21,935 nucleotides of DNA, taken from the IMG/VR virus record IMGVR_UViG_3300023175_001379, positions 1 through 21,935 of that record, one strand, 5' to 3'. The translations under genes and the position numbers were made by a program. The notes under the pieces are model-generated. The model saw only the letters and a program-made list of their open reading frames with translations, did not search any database and was not told the origin of the DNA. This DNA comes from a virus. Position 1 is the stretch's first letter. Each line of letters starts with the position of its first letter. This document shows positions 7,336 to 14,726 of the stretch, piece after piece.

Positions 7336-9041
7336 TATATTTTAAAAAGTTAAGATGGCGAAATTTTTTATCTACTGGTAATCAGTTTATAGAAGTTGAT
7401 TTAGCAAAGTCACCATCAACGTTGATTATTGGAACAAATGGTTCAGGTAAATCTACAATGCTAGACGCATTGTGTTATGCCTTATTTAATCGTTCATTTA
7501 GAAATATTAAAAAAGAACAACTAGTAAATACAATCAATTCAAACGATTGTGAAATAGAATGTGAGTTTGAAACTAACAATAAAAAATATAAAGTTATAAG
7601 AGGTATTAAACCAAACAAGTTTGAAATTTATTGTAATAATGTATTGATAAATCAGGATGCTTCAAATGTTGATTATCAAAATATGTTAGAACAAAATATC
7701 TTAAAGTGTAACTATCGTGCCTTTTGTCAAGTTGTTATTTTAGGTTCATCATCATACGAACCATTTATGCACCTACGTGCTAGATACAGACGAGAAGTAG
7801 TTGAAGAAATATTAGACATACGAGTTTTTAGTTATATGGACTTATTGATAAGACATAAACAAGGTGAGTTAAGTAAGGCCATTACAGATGTTAGACATAG
7901 ATACGACTTAATGACTGAAAAATATGAGTTACAAAAAAAACACTTTGAGCAAATACAAAATAGAGATACCTCTGATATAGAAAATAGAAAACAACAACTA
8001 AAAGAAAATGAGCAAAGTAACTACGACTATAATCAAAAACTACAACTACTTAATGAAAAAATAATTTCAACAAAGGCGGAAATATGGGGTGGAGATAAAC
8101 ATAATAAGAAGGCAGCTCAACTTTCTAAATTAGAAACAAAGATAGAAACTAACTTATCAAATCATAAAAAGAATTTACAGTTTTTTGAAGAAAATGATAA
8201 CTGTCCTACTTGTACACAACCTATTGATAAAGTATTTAAACAAAGTAAAATATCAACAGAAAAAAATAAAATATCTGAATTAGAAAGTGGCCTAAAAGAT
8301 TTATTAAACGAAATAGACAAAACTCAAAACAAGATAAAAGAAATGAATAAGATAAATGAAAAGTTATCTGAATTAAATATATCTGTAGCAAAAATCAATA
8401 CCTCTATTTCAGAAATTAATAGACACTCAAATAGACTAGATACAGAAATTGCTAAACTTGAAAGTGATAGACAAAATACAAATAAGGTTGCTGAAGAAAT
8501 AGAACAATTAAAAAATGAATTGTTAGAGATAAATGTTGAAAAAGAAAAGGTTATAGAAAACAAAAAATACACAGATATTGCTAGAGAAATACTTAATGAC
8601 ACAGGTGTTAAAGCAAACATTATTAAAAAGTATCTACCTATAATGAATAACTTAATTAATAAGTATTTACAATCTATGGATTTCTTTGTTAACTTTCATT
8701 TAGATGAGGAGTTTAATGAAACAATAAAAAGTAGATTTAGAGATACTTTTAACTATAACAGTTTTAGTGAAGGTGAAAAGTTAAGAATAGACCTTGCATT
8801 ATTATTTACTTGGAGAACTATTGCCAAAATGAAAAATAGTACAAATACAAATCTTTTAATATTAGATGAAATATTTGATAGTAGTTTAGATGGTCAAGGA
8901 ACTGAAGACTTTTTTAAAATACTTAAAACGTTAACAAATGAAAATACCTTTATTATATCACATAAAGGAGATATATTATTTGACAAATTTACCAACATAA
9001 TTCGGTTTGAGAAATATAAAAACTTTACGAGGTTAGCATAA
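7332..9041 (+). CDS. 46: gp46 recombination ATPase (SbcC/Rad50-like)
   Basis: At 569 residues (T4 gp46 560) this is the SMC-like ATPase partner of gp47. Walker A is GTNGSGKS (34-41). Long coiled-coil arms flank a zinc hook, CPTC, with cysteines at 291 and 294. The ABC signature FSEGEKLRID and Walker B LLILDEIFDSSLD lie in the C-terminal lobe. The complex resects double-strand ends for recombination-dependent replication and, in T4, host DNA breakdown. The start overlaps gp47 (ATGA) and the stop overlaps peptide deformylase (TAATG). Confidence 0.96.
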   Translation: MIYFKKLRWRNFLSTGNQFIEVDLAKSPSTLIIGTNGSGKSTMLDALCYALFNRSFRNIKKEQLVNTINSNDCEIECEFETNNKKYKVIRGIKPNKFEIYCNNVLINQDASNVDYQNMLEQNILKCNYRAFCQVVILGSSSYEPFMHLRARYRREVVEEILDIRVFSYMDLLIRHKQGELSKAITDVRHRYDLMTEKYELQKKHFEQIQNRDTSDIENRKQQLKENEQSNYDYNQKLQLLNEKIISTKAEIWGGDKHNKKAAQLSKLETKIETNLSNHKKNLQFFEENDNCPTCTQPIDKVFKQSKISTEKNKISELESGLKDLLNEIDKTQNKIKEMNKINEKLSELNISVAKINTSISEINRHSNRLDTEIAKLESDRQNTNKVAEEIEQLKNELLEINVEKEKVIENKKYTDIAREILNDTGVKANIIKKYLPIMNNLINKYLQSMDFFVNFHLDEEFNETIKSRFRDTFNYNSFSEGEKLRIDLALLFTWRTIAKMKNSTNTNLLILDEIFDSSLDGQGTEDFFKILKTLTNENTFIISHKGDILFDKFTNIIRFEKYKNFTRLA

Positions 9042-9595
9042 TGACATACGAACTATTACCACCAACTGATCCAAGAGTGCTATCAAGTATAGCACCATTT
9101 GACATAGAGGCATTTAAAAAAGAAGAAAAAATAGAAGTAAAAGAATTTGTTGATAATATGTTTGAAACAATGAAAAGATATGGTGGTATTGGACTGTCAG
9201 CAAATCAAGTGGGTAAACCATATCGTATGTTTATTATGGGTGGCCATCCTGAAATACATAAAAGTAAAAAGTGGACTTGTATCAATCCTGAAATTGTAGA
9301 AACAAGTAAACAAACAACCAGATTAAAAGAAGGTTGTTTAACTTTTCCTTTTTTATTTTTAGATATAGAAAGACCAAGTGCTATTAAAGTTAAATACCTT
9401 GACGAAGAACTAAAAGAACAAGAAGAAGAAATGATTGGTATTGTGGCAAGGTGTTTTTTACACGAATACGACCATATGCAAGGTATTGTGTTTACAGAAA
9501 AAGTAACTAAATTTAAATTAGATTACGCTCTTAAAAAAAGAGATAAAGAAATAAAACGAGCACAAAAGTTATGGCAACAGCAAAATCAAAAGTAA
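9041..9595 (+). CDS. def: Peptide deformylase
   Basis: This 184-residue enzyme removes the N-formyl group from nascent proteins. Motif 1 is GIGLSANQVG (49-58; the usual form is GxGLAAxQ), motif 2 is EGCL (97-100, metal ligand C99) and motif 3 is HEYDH (141-145), giving two metal-binding histidines and the catalytic Glu142. All residues for activity are present. Deformylases are known in marine T4-like phages, where they are thought to sustain processing of phage or host proteins during infection. It is embedded in the gp46 transcript by a TAATG overlap and overlaps the next gene by 25 bases. Confidence 0.95.
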   Translation: MTYELLPPTDPRVLSSIAPFDIEAFKKEEKIEVKEFVDNMFETMKRYGGIGLSANQVGKPYRMFIMGGHPEIHKSKKWTCINPEIVETSKQTTRLKEGCLTFPFLFLDIERPSAIKVKYLDEELKEQEEEMIGIVARCFLHEYDHMQGIVFTEKVTKFKLDYALKKRDKEIKRAQKLWQQQNQK

Positions 9596-9822
9596 AGAAA
9601 ACTTATATTCATGTTAATCAACACGTTATACGTGCCAATAAAAAACATAATAAAAACGATCCTGTAATTACAGTAAAGTTTGGTAAAGACAATACATATT
9701 GCCATGAAGTAGAAATATTAGGTCCATCTAAAGTTATCTATGGTGGAAATGAAAAAGCAATATTAAGTTGTGGTGCTAGAGTTGTGATTGAAACAACAAG
9801 TGAGGTAAATATCGTAAAATGA
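9571..9822 (+). CDS. Small conserved phage protein, unknown
   Basis: This 83-residue basic protein contains YIHVNQHVIRANKKHNKNDP, then VITVKFGKDNTYCHEVEI and a final LSCGARVVIETTSEV. I recall similar small proteins in many tailed phages, but none with a known function. The sequence suggests an all-beta fold. It starts 25 bases inside the deformylase gene, and its own stop overlaps the next start (ATGA), so the three genes are coupled. Confidence 0.75.
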   Translation: MATAKSKVKKTYIHVNQHVIRANKKHNKNDPVITVKFGKDNTYCHEVEILGPSKVIYGGNEKAILSCGARVVIETTSEVNIVK

Positions 9823-10931
9823 AACCTTGGCAAAAAGGATATGAAATAGACACATTATTAGAGTGGGTTGATAAATTTAAAAACTATAATCAATATTGTC
9901 ATAGTCCATTTTTAGAAGCAAAGAAAAATACAATTGCAGGCGCTTTAAGTGAAGGACAGATAATAGAAAAGAACAACATAGTTTATTTAATTAGAACTGC
10001 TAAAACAACCTCTAAAGTAAATATGTTTAATGCAGGTCCACAAATTGCTACAGTATTAAAGGGTGATAAAGTTATACAAAAAATATCTGTTAATACAAAA
10101 TCTGAAAGTGATATTATTAATGTATTAAAAGAAATATCAGAACCTGTTTGGTGTCATGTATTTGAAGAAAATGAAATTGTAAAATCTGCTGTAGTTAAAT
10201 CAGATTTTAAAAAAATAGGTACAAAAGTAAACACGTTTAGTGATGTCATTGGAATATATTATAAAGGCAATAGAACATTTGAGTCTGTAACCGATACTGA
10301 AAATATTAATATGACAAAAACATCACTTAAATTTGATGAAAAGATTATAGATAAATTAGTAGATGAATTGCAAAAATTAAATTTAAAATATACAAATCAC
10401 AATAGTAACTATAATAAAAAACAATCTTGGCAGGCCTTATCTATTTTAGGATTTGAAAAAGACAGCAAATATGTAGATAAAAAAGCAGCCAATACAGAAA
10501 ATAGACCTCTAGTGCAAACTGATTTATATGATTTATTAGAAGGTGAAAAAAAACTATTAGGTGAATTTTTAGATAAGATACCTGGTGAATTTGATAGAGT
10601 TAGATTTATGACATTAAAACCAGGTGGTGGTGAACTTAAAAGACATACAGACCAAACAGACCCAACGTGGGGAACAACAGACGGCAAAATGGTCAGACTA
10701 CATATACCACTTAAAACAAATGAAAATGTTATATTTACATCTTGGAATAATAACGGTGAAAGAAAAAAATACAATATGAAAAAAGGTGAATGTTGGTTTT
10801 TAGATACAAGAAGACCACATACAGCAATAAACAATGGGAATGATATAAGAATACATTTAGTTGCTGATGTATGGTCAAACGATAAAGTAAGAAACATATT
10901 AAGACAAAACGAAACAATTGTCTCGCCTTGA
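9819..10931 (+). CDS. 2-oxoglutarate/Fe(II) oxygenase-like protein (AspH/cupin type) with extra N-terminal domain
   Basis: This protein has 370 residues in two parts. The C-terminal half (about 195-360) is a double-stranded beta-helix oxygenase of the aspartyl/asparaginyl hydroxylase kind. H276-x-D278 lies in KRHTDQTD and the distal metal ligand is H334 (RRPHTA). R344 ten residues later is placed to bind 2-oxoglutarate. The N-terminal 190 residues, with WCHVFEENEIV near 118-128, are not recognised and may be a separate domain. Substrate could be a protein side chain, a nucleobase or a small molecule. Its stop codon lies inside the -35 box of the next operon. Confidence 0.8.
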   Translation: MKPWQKGYEIDTLLEWVDKFKNYNQYCHSPFLEAKKNTIAGALSEGQIIEKNNIVYLIRTAKTTSKVNMFNAGPQIATVLKGDKVIQKISVNTKSESDIINVLKEISEPVWCHVFEENEIVKSAVVKSDFKKIGTKVNTFSDVIGIYYKGNRTFESVTDTENINMTKTSLKFDEKIIDKLVDELQKLNLKYTNHNSNYNKKQSWQALSILGFEKDSKYVDKKAANTENRPLVQTDLYDLLEGEKKLLGEFLDKIPGEFDRVRFMTLKPGGGELKRHTDQTDPTWGTTDGKMVRLHIPLKTNENVIFTSWNNNGERKKYNMKKGECWFLDTRRPHTAINNGNDIRIHLVADVWSNDKVRNILRQNETIVSP

Positions 10932-10956
10932 CATTTTCACTATAATATAGTATAAT
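10928..10956 (+). promoter_or_regulatory. Perfect sigma70 promoter for the modification operon
   Basis: TTGACA (10928-10933), 17 bases, TATAAT (10951-10956). The ATG of the first operon gene is at 10964, eight bases after the -10 box, and no Shine-Dalgarno sequence is present, so the mRNA should be essentially leaderless. The -35 box overlaps the stop codon of the upstream oxygenase gene. Confidence 0.9.
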
Positions 10957-10963
10957 ATATACT

Positions 10964-11779
10964 ATGAAACTAAACACACCAGTTGAAGAATATACACTAA
11001 AAGGTAAAAAGGTACTTGTAAAAAGAGATGACCTTGTTGGAGATAATAACGTATTACCACCTTGGGGTAAGATTACTGGTATAGACGCATTACTTGAAAA
11101 ACATATTAATCCTAAATATCCATTAATACATTTAGCAGTAAATGGTTCTTGGTCTGGTTGGGCATTATCTGAATTATGTAAAAGACGAGGTATAAAATTT
11201 ATCTATGCCTATCCACCATCAAAAACATATTCACAATTTATATTAGATAAAGCAAAAGCAAATAAATGTGAGTTTTTAGAACTTAAACCAAATATGATGG
11301 CAATACTTTATAATAGAGTTAAAAAATATGCAAAAGAAAATGATATACAAATGTTACCTTATGCGTTTGACCATGGAGATTACAGAAACGATTTAAAGTT
11401 AAGAGCAGAAAAAACTTTTAAAGAACATTTAGTAGACCATTTAGTTATATCAGCAGGTTCAGGTGTAACTTGTTCTGGTATTATCGAAGCATTTTCTCCA
11501 GGTAGTGATTTGTTTTCTAATTCACAAAAACAAGCACACGTTATTACAGTTTCAAATATATCAACAATAGATAGTAAGTTTAAAAAAGATTATAATATGA
11601 CCTCTGATTCTATTCACATATATAAAACAAAGTATGCTTTTGAAGATATGATGACAGATTATGAAGTACCTTTTCCTTGTAATGGTACTTGGGATAGAAA
11701 AGCGTGGTGGTGGTTAGAACAAAACATAGAACAACTTGAAGGTGATATAATGTTTTGGAATATAGGTGGTAATATATGA
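10964..11779 (+). CDS. PLP-dependent enzyme, ACC deaminase/D-cysteine desulfhydrase-like (fold type II)
   Basis: This protein has 271 residues; family members usually have 320-340. The start TPVEEYT...VLVKRDDL (residues 5-24) matches the ACC deaminase/D-cysteine desulfhydrase opening. The family then has GGNK with the PLP lysine; here the stretch is PPWGK with K36 as candidate Schiff-base lysine. A Gly/Ser-rich phosphate-binding loop SAGSGVTCSG lies at 163-172. Related enzymes cleave ammonia or sulfide from amino acids to give 2-oxoacids. The substitution around the lysine and the short length suggest an altered substrate. The stop overlaps the next start (ATGA). Confidence 0.75.
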   Translation: MKLNTPVEEYTLKGKKVLVKRDDLVGDNNVLPPWGKITGIDALLEKHINPKYPLIHLAVNGSWSGWALSELCKRRGIKFIYAYPPSKTYSQFILDKAKANKCEFLELKPNMMAILYNRVKKYAKENDIQMLPYAFDHGDYRNDLKLRAEKTFKEHLVDHLVISAGSGVTCSGIIEAFSPGSDLFSNSQKQAHVITVSNISTIDSKFKKDYNMTSDSIHIYKTKYAFEDMMTDYEVPFPCNGTWDRKAWWWLEQNIEQLEGDIMFWNIGGNI

Positions 11780-12762
11780 AAATTTGTTTTGCTAGTTTAA
11801 GAAAGAAGGTCAACTATACTGAAGTATTAGAATATGGTATGGACGTTTTTTATGAATGTTTTAGAGAATATGCCAAAAATAATAAACAACATAAGTACAG
11901 TTATTATAATTTTGCGTTTGCTAATAAAGGTGCAGAAAGAAATTTAGAAAGTCTTAAAAACGCTGAAGTAATTATATTTCCTGCCGTACAAGAGTTCATT
12001 TACTTTGCAGATGCTATGCATCCACGAGATGTAGAAAAATCACAAGCAGAAATTAGAAAGGCATACGAGTATCTTAATAACAAACATATTATCTTACTTA
12101 CGCAAGATAGAGGTGTGAATGAAAATCTTATAATGAAATATACATTTGAAAACAAAGTAAAACCTAAATCATTTACAACAATAGATGAAATGGATTTTAA
12201 ATTAGGATTACATGCTTTAAAATATCATTATATACAAAGAAAACATAGATTTCCAGACAAGAAGAAATTTGATTTTATATATTGGGGTTCAGATAAAAGT
12301 AAGAACGCAGGAGGTATTAAGACATGTGATGATAGACTTAAAATTATAAAAGAGATAAACAAAGACAAGGAAATATCATCAACTATTATAGGTAGATGGC
12401 CTTTTCCTGTAGAAAAGAAGTGGATTAAAATGAACGAAATTGTAGGATACCTAGATGAGGCAATTGCAACCGTTTGTTTTAATTGGATTGACCAAACTGC
12501 TGTTACAGGTAGATATCCAGAAGCCCTTGCTTGTGATGTTTTTCCATTTGTATGGAAAGAATATGATACAAACAATATACTAGTAGCAGACACTTTCCAG
12601 AGAGTCTTTACAAAAGACGAGTTATGTGATAAAATAAAAGAAGTAAAAAAGTCAGATAAGTGGTTAAATAAAATAAAGTCAGATTTTTTAAATAAACTAC
12701 CTACTGAAAAAGAATATTATAAACAATTTGAAAGTATATTAAATGATCGTTTTAAAAGATAA
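11776..12762 (+). CDS. Glycosyltransferase resembling T4 beta-glucosyltransferase (GT-B)
   Basis: This 328-residue protein (T4 beta-gt 351) shows the same C-terminal layout: FDFIYWGS (165-172; T4 LDVIYGGS), then GRYPEALACD (245-254) against T4 RVWETMASD. It keeps the R-x-x-E pair (R246, E249) that contacts UDP in the T4 enzyme. EYDTNNILVAD and a helical KKSDKWLNKI-type tail follow as in T4. T4 beta-gt puts glucose on 5-hydroxymethylcytosine in DNA. Donor and acceptor here are unknown; DNA base, glycan or small molecule are all open. I compared by memory, so the homology needs a profile search. It overlaps the next gene by 20 bases. Confidence 0.7.
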   Translation: MKICFASLRKKVNYTEVLEYGMDVFYECFREYAKNNKQHKYSYYNFAFANKGAERNLESLKNAEVIIFPAVQEFIYFADAMHPRDVEKSQAEIRKAYEYLNNKHIILLTQDRGVNENLIMKYTFENKVKPKSFTTIDEMDFKLGLHALKYHYIQRKHRFPDKKKFDFIYWGSDKSKNAGGIKTCDDRLKIIKEINKDKEISSTIIGRWPFPVEKKWIKMNEIVGYLDEAIATVCFNWIDQTAVTGRYPEALACDVFPFVWKEYDTNNILVADTFQRVFTKDELCDKIKEVKKSDKWLNKIKSDFLNKLPTEKEYYKQFESILNDRFKR

Positions 12763-13546
12763 AAAAGATATTAAATTTGCACCTAAAGATTTTCTAAAAG
12801 ACTATCAGTGGGAGTTGCACGGACAATATGATAGTTTACAATTTGTAAATGAAGACATTAAAGTACTATCCGTGCAATCAACAAAAGTAGGTGAAAAAAC
12901 TTACAACGCATTTCCTAATTTAGAATGGATTATTGTTAGACAGCACGGTTATGATAATATTAATTTAAATGAATGTGAAAAACGAGGTATTGGTGTTGTA
13001 ACCACTAAACCATTTGCACAATCAACTGCTGATTGGATAAATCAATATATAACTGATAATGATAAGATTGCATTAATCGGTAATGGTGCTATAGGATCTA
13101 AAGTAAGATCAGATATTATTATTGATAAAAAAACTTCTAAAGATAAAAACTATTGGGAACATTATTATTGGAATGAATACGATACTTTAATTGTTACTGT
13201 ACCACCCGAAAACAATAAACATTTAATAAATGAAAATGTACTTTCAAAGTTTAAAGGAAAACTAATTTCAGTAAGTCGATCTACCGTTATTGACAATGAG
13301 GCATTACTTAAATATATTGATAATATATCACATGCATATGTGGATACTTTAGATGAACATCTAAGAGATGAGTTATTGCAGACAGGCAAAGTAACATATT
13401 CTAAACACACAGCATTTGCCCATAACTTTACTTATGAAAATAACACAAATTATTTTAAACACTTAGAAAACATAATTTTAGAATGTTTAAATAACAATTG
13501 TAATAATCCTGTTTTACCTAGAAGTGAAAAAATAACATTTGAGTAA
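12743..13546 (+). CDS. Compact D-isomer 2-hydroxyacid dehydrogenase-like protein
   Basis: This protein has 267 residues against the usual 310-330. FPNLEWIIVRQHGYDNINLN followed by RGIGVV (57-85) is the family's catalytic-domain signature. The Rossmann motif is IALIGNGAIG (109-118), followed by TVPPENNKHLINENVL and a GKLISVSRS segment giving the substrate-binding Arg179. H222 (KHTAFAHN) fits the catalytic histidine. The segment after the Rossmann glycines is shortened, so NAD specificity is unclear. It would reduce a 2-oxoacid to a D-2-hydroxyacid, or the reverse. The neighbouring PLP enzyme is of a type that yields 2-oxoacids, so the two may act in sequence. Confidence 0.8.
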   Translation: MIVLKDKKDIKFAPKDFLKDYQWELHGQYDSLQFVNEDIKVLSVQSTKVGEKTYNAFPNLEWIIVRQHGYDNINLNECEKRGIGVVTTKPFAQSTADWINQYITDNDKIALIGNGAIGSKVRSDIIIDKKTSKDKNYWEHYYWNEYDTLIVTVPPENNKHLINENVLSKFKGKLISVSRSTVIDNEALLKYIDNISHAYVDTLDEHLRDELLQTGKVTYSKHTAFAHNFTYENNTNYFKHLENIILECLNNNCNNPVLPRSEKITFE

Positions 13547-13547
13547 T

Positions 13548-14627
13548 ATGTCAAACGCAAAAGAAGTAATTAAAGATTGGAAAGAAAATAAAGGGTTTCC
13601 TTATTATCCTACAGATAAGAAATGGAAAGATAAAGAATATCAAAATTTATTATCATTTAATAGAGATACAATCCTAGACGCAAAAAATCAAATCATAGGA
13701 CAGTCAACACATGGACTGTCACTTGCATGGTCGTATATGCCACACGCATGGAGTGTTAAATGTGGTAAAATGAAAACACCTATGGAGATATGGGAAGATG
13801 AAGAACATTTAGAAAAAGGTATTAATAAGATTTTGACAGGCACTTTCTTTAAACAAAAGAGTGCTAACAACATAACAGACTCAGACATGAGAGCAATGTT
13901 AAGACGTTATAGTGGTACTCAAATGGTATCTAATTTTAGACCTACAGCTGCCGCAACTTTATATGACATCTTTGTAGAAAAAGATAGTCCACTTGAAGGT
14001 ACAGAAGCGGGCACAGTATGGGATCCTAGTATGGGTTATGGTGGTCGTTTAATGGGTGCTATTGCAGCTGGCGTTAATTATATAGGTACAGACCCTTGTG
14101 TTCCTACTTATGCAGGTTTAGAAAAAATACGAGATGAATATGGTCACTCTCACAAAAAATATACACTGTTGAAACAAGGATCGGAAACGTTTATACCTGA
14201 AGATAATAGTTTAGATTTTGTATTTACAAGTCCACCTTATTTAGGACACGAACAATATGGTGATGAAGAAGAACAATCATTTAACAAATTTCCACAACAA
14301 GACGCATGGCGTAATGGTTTCTTATTACAGACTATTAAAAATGCATACAAAGGGTTGAAACCAGGCAAATATGCAGGTTTCAATGTTGCAAATGTAAAAT
14401 CATATAAAACTTTTGAAGAAGACACTTACGATTGTATGGTTGAGGCAGGTTTTAAAGATATACAGATATGGTGGCTATCACTATCAACACAACAAGGTAC
14501 TCAAACGCAATCCACATTAGAGGGTGATTCGATAGAGTCTAAACAAAAGAACAACTATATAGGACGATTCGCAAGACCTGACATTCCAGGACGTAAATAT
14601 GAGCCTATATTCATAGGAATTAAGTAA
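13548..14627 (+). CDS. SAM-dependent DNA methyltransferase-like protein (SPPY motif)
   Basis: I chose the ATG at 13548, one base after the upstream stop; an in-frame TTG at 13539 is an alternative. The 359-residue protein has motif I DPSMGYGGR (159-167) with IGTDP (179-183) and the catalytic motif TSPPY (227-231). The (D/N/S)PP(Y) motif marks N4-cytosine and N6-adenine DNA methyltransferases. The N-terminal 130 residues are an unrecognised helical region, and no separate target-recognition domain is obvious. Options are a protective DNA methylase, or a methylase-like enzyme working with the glycosyltransferase in a base modification pathway. No restriction gene is nearby. Confidence 0.8.
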   Translation: MSNAKEVIKDWKENKGFPYYPTDKKWKDKEYQNLLSFNRDTILDAKNQIIGQSTHGLSLAWSYMPHAWSVKCGKMKTPMEIWEDEEHLEKGINKILTGTFFKQKSANNITDSDMRAMLRRYSGTQMVSNFRPTAAATLYDIFVEKDSPLEGTEAGTVWDPSMGYGGRLMGAIAAGVNYIGTDPCVPTYAGLEKIRDEYGHSHKKYTLLKQGSETFIPEDNSLDFVFTSPPYLGHEQYGDEEEQSFNKFPQQDAWRNGFLLQTIKNAYKGLKPGKYAGFNVANVKSYKTFEEDTYDCMVEAGFKDIQIWWLSLSTQQGTQTQSTLEGDSIESKQKNNYIGRFARPDIPGRKYEPIFIGIK

Positions 14628-14628
14628 A

Positions 14629-14648
14629 AAAACAAATGTTCTTGTTTT
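14629..14648 (+). terminator. Weak AT-rich hairpin at operon end
   Basis: AAAACAA (14629-14635) can pair with TTGTTTT (14642-14648) around ATGTTC, directly after the methyltransferase stop. The stem is A-T rich and lacks a clean T tract, so termination would be partial at best. Confidence 0.3.
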
Positions 14649-14688
14649 GTTCTCATTAAAAACCTAGTAAAATCGTGGATTTAAGTGC

Positions 14689-14717
14689 TTGACTTTTATG
14701 CCGTTTTAGTATAGCAT
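14689..14717 (+). promoter_or_regulatory. sigma70-like promoter (TTGACT / TAGCAT)
   Basis: TTGACT (14689-14694), 17 bases, TAGCAT (14712-14717). The ATG at 14727 is nine bases after the -10 box without a Shine-Dalgarno sequence, so the leader would be a few bases at most. The promoter at 16884 has the same TTGACTTTTA start and TAGCAT -10 box, suggesting paired control of the CobT-like and CobS-like genes. Confidence 0.7.
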
Positions 14718-14726
14718 AATTAGTAT

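Noticed and set aside
10409-10977. Two minus-strand frames opposite the oxygenase gene end and promoter
   Set aside because: They lie antisense to a coupled gene with catalytic motifs and across a perfect + strand promoter.
13548-14627. Restriction-modification system
   Set aside because: The methyltransferase-like gene has no endonuclease or specificity gene next to it; the neighbours are metabolic or transfer enzymes.
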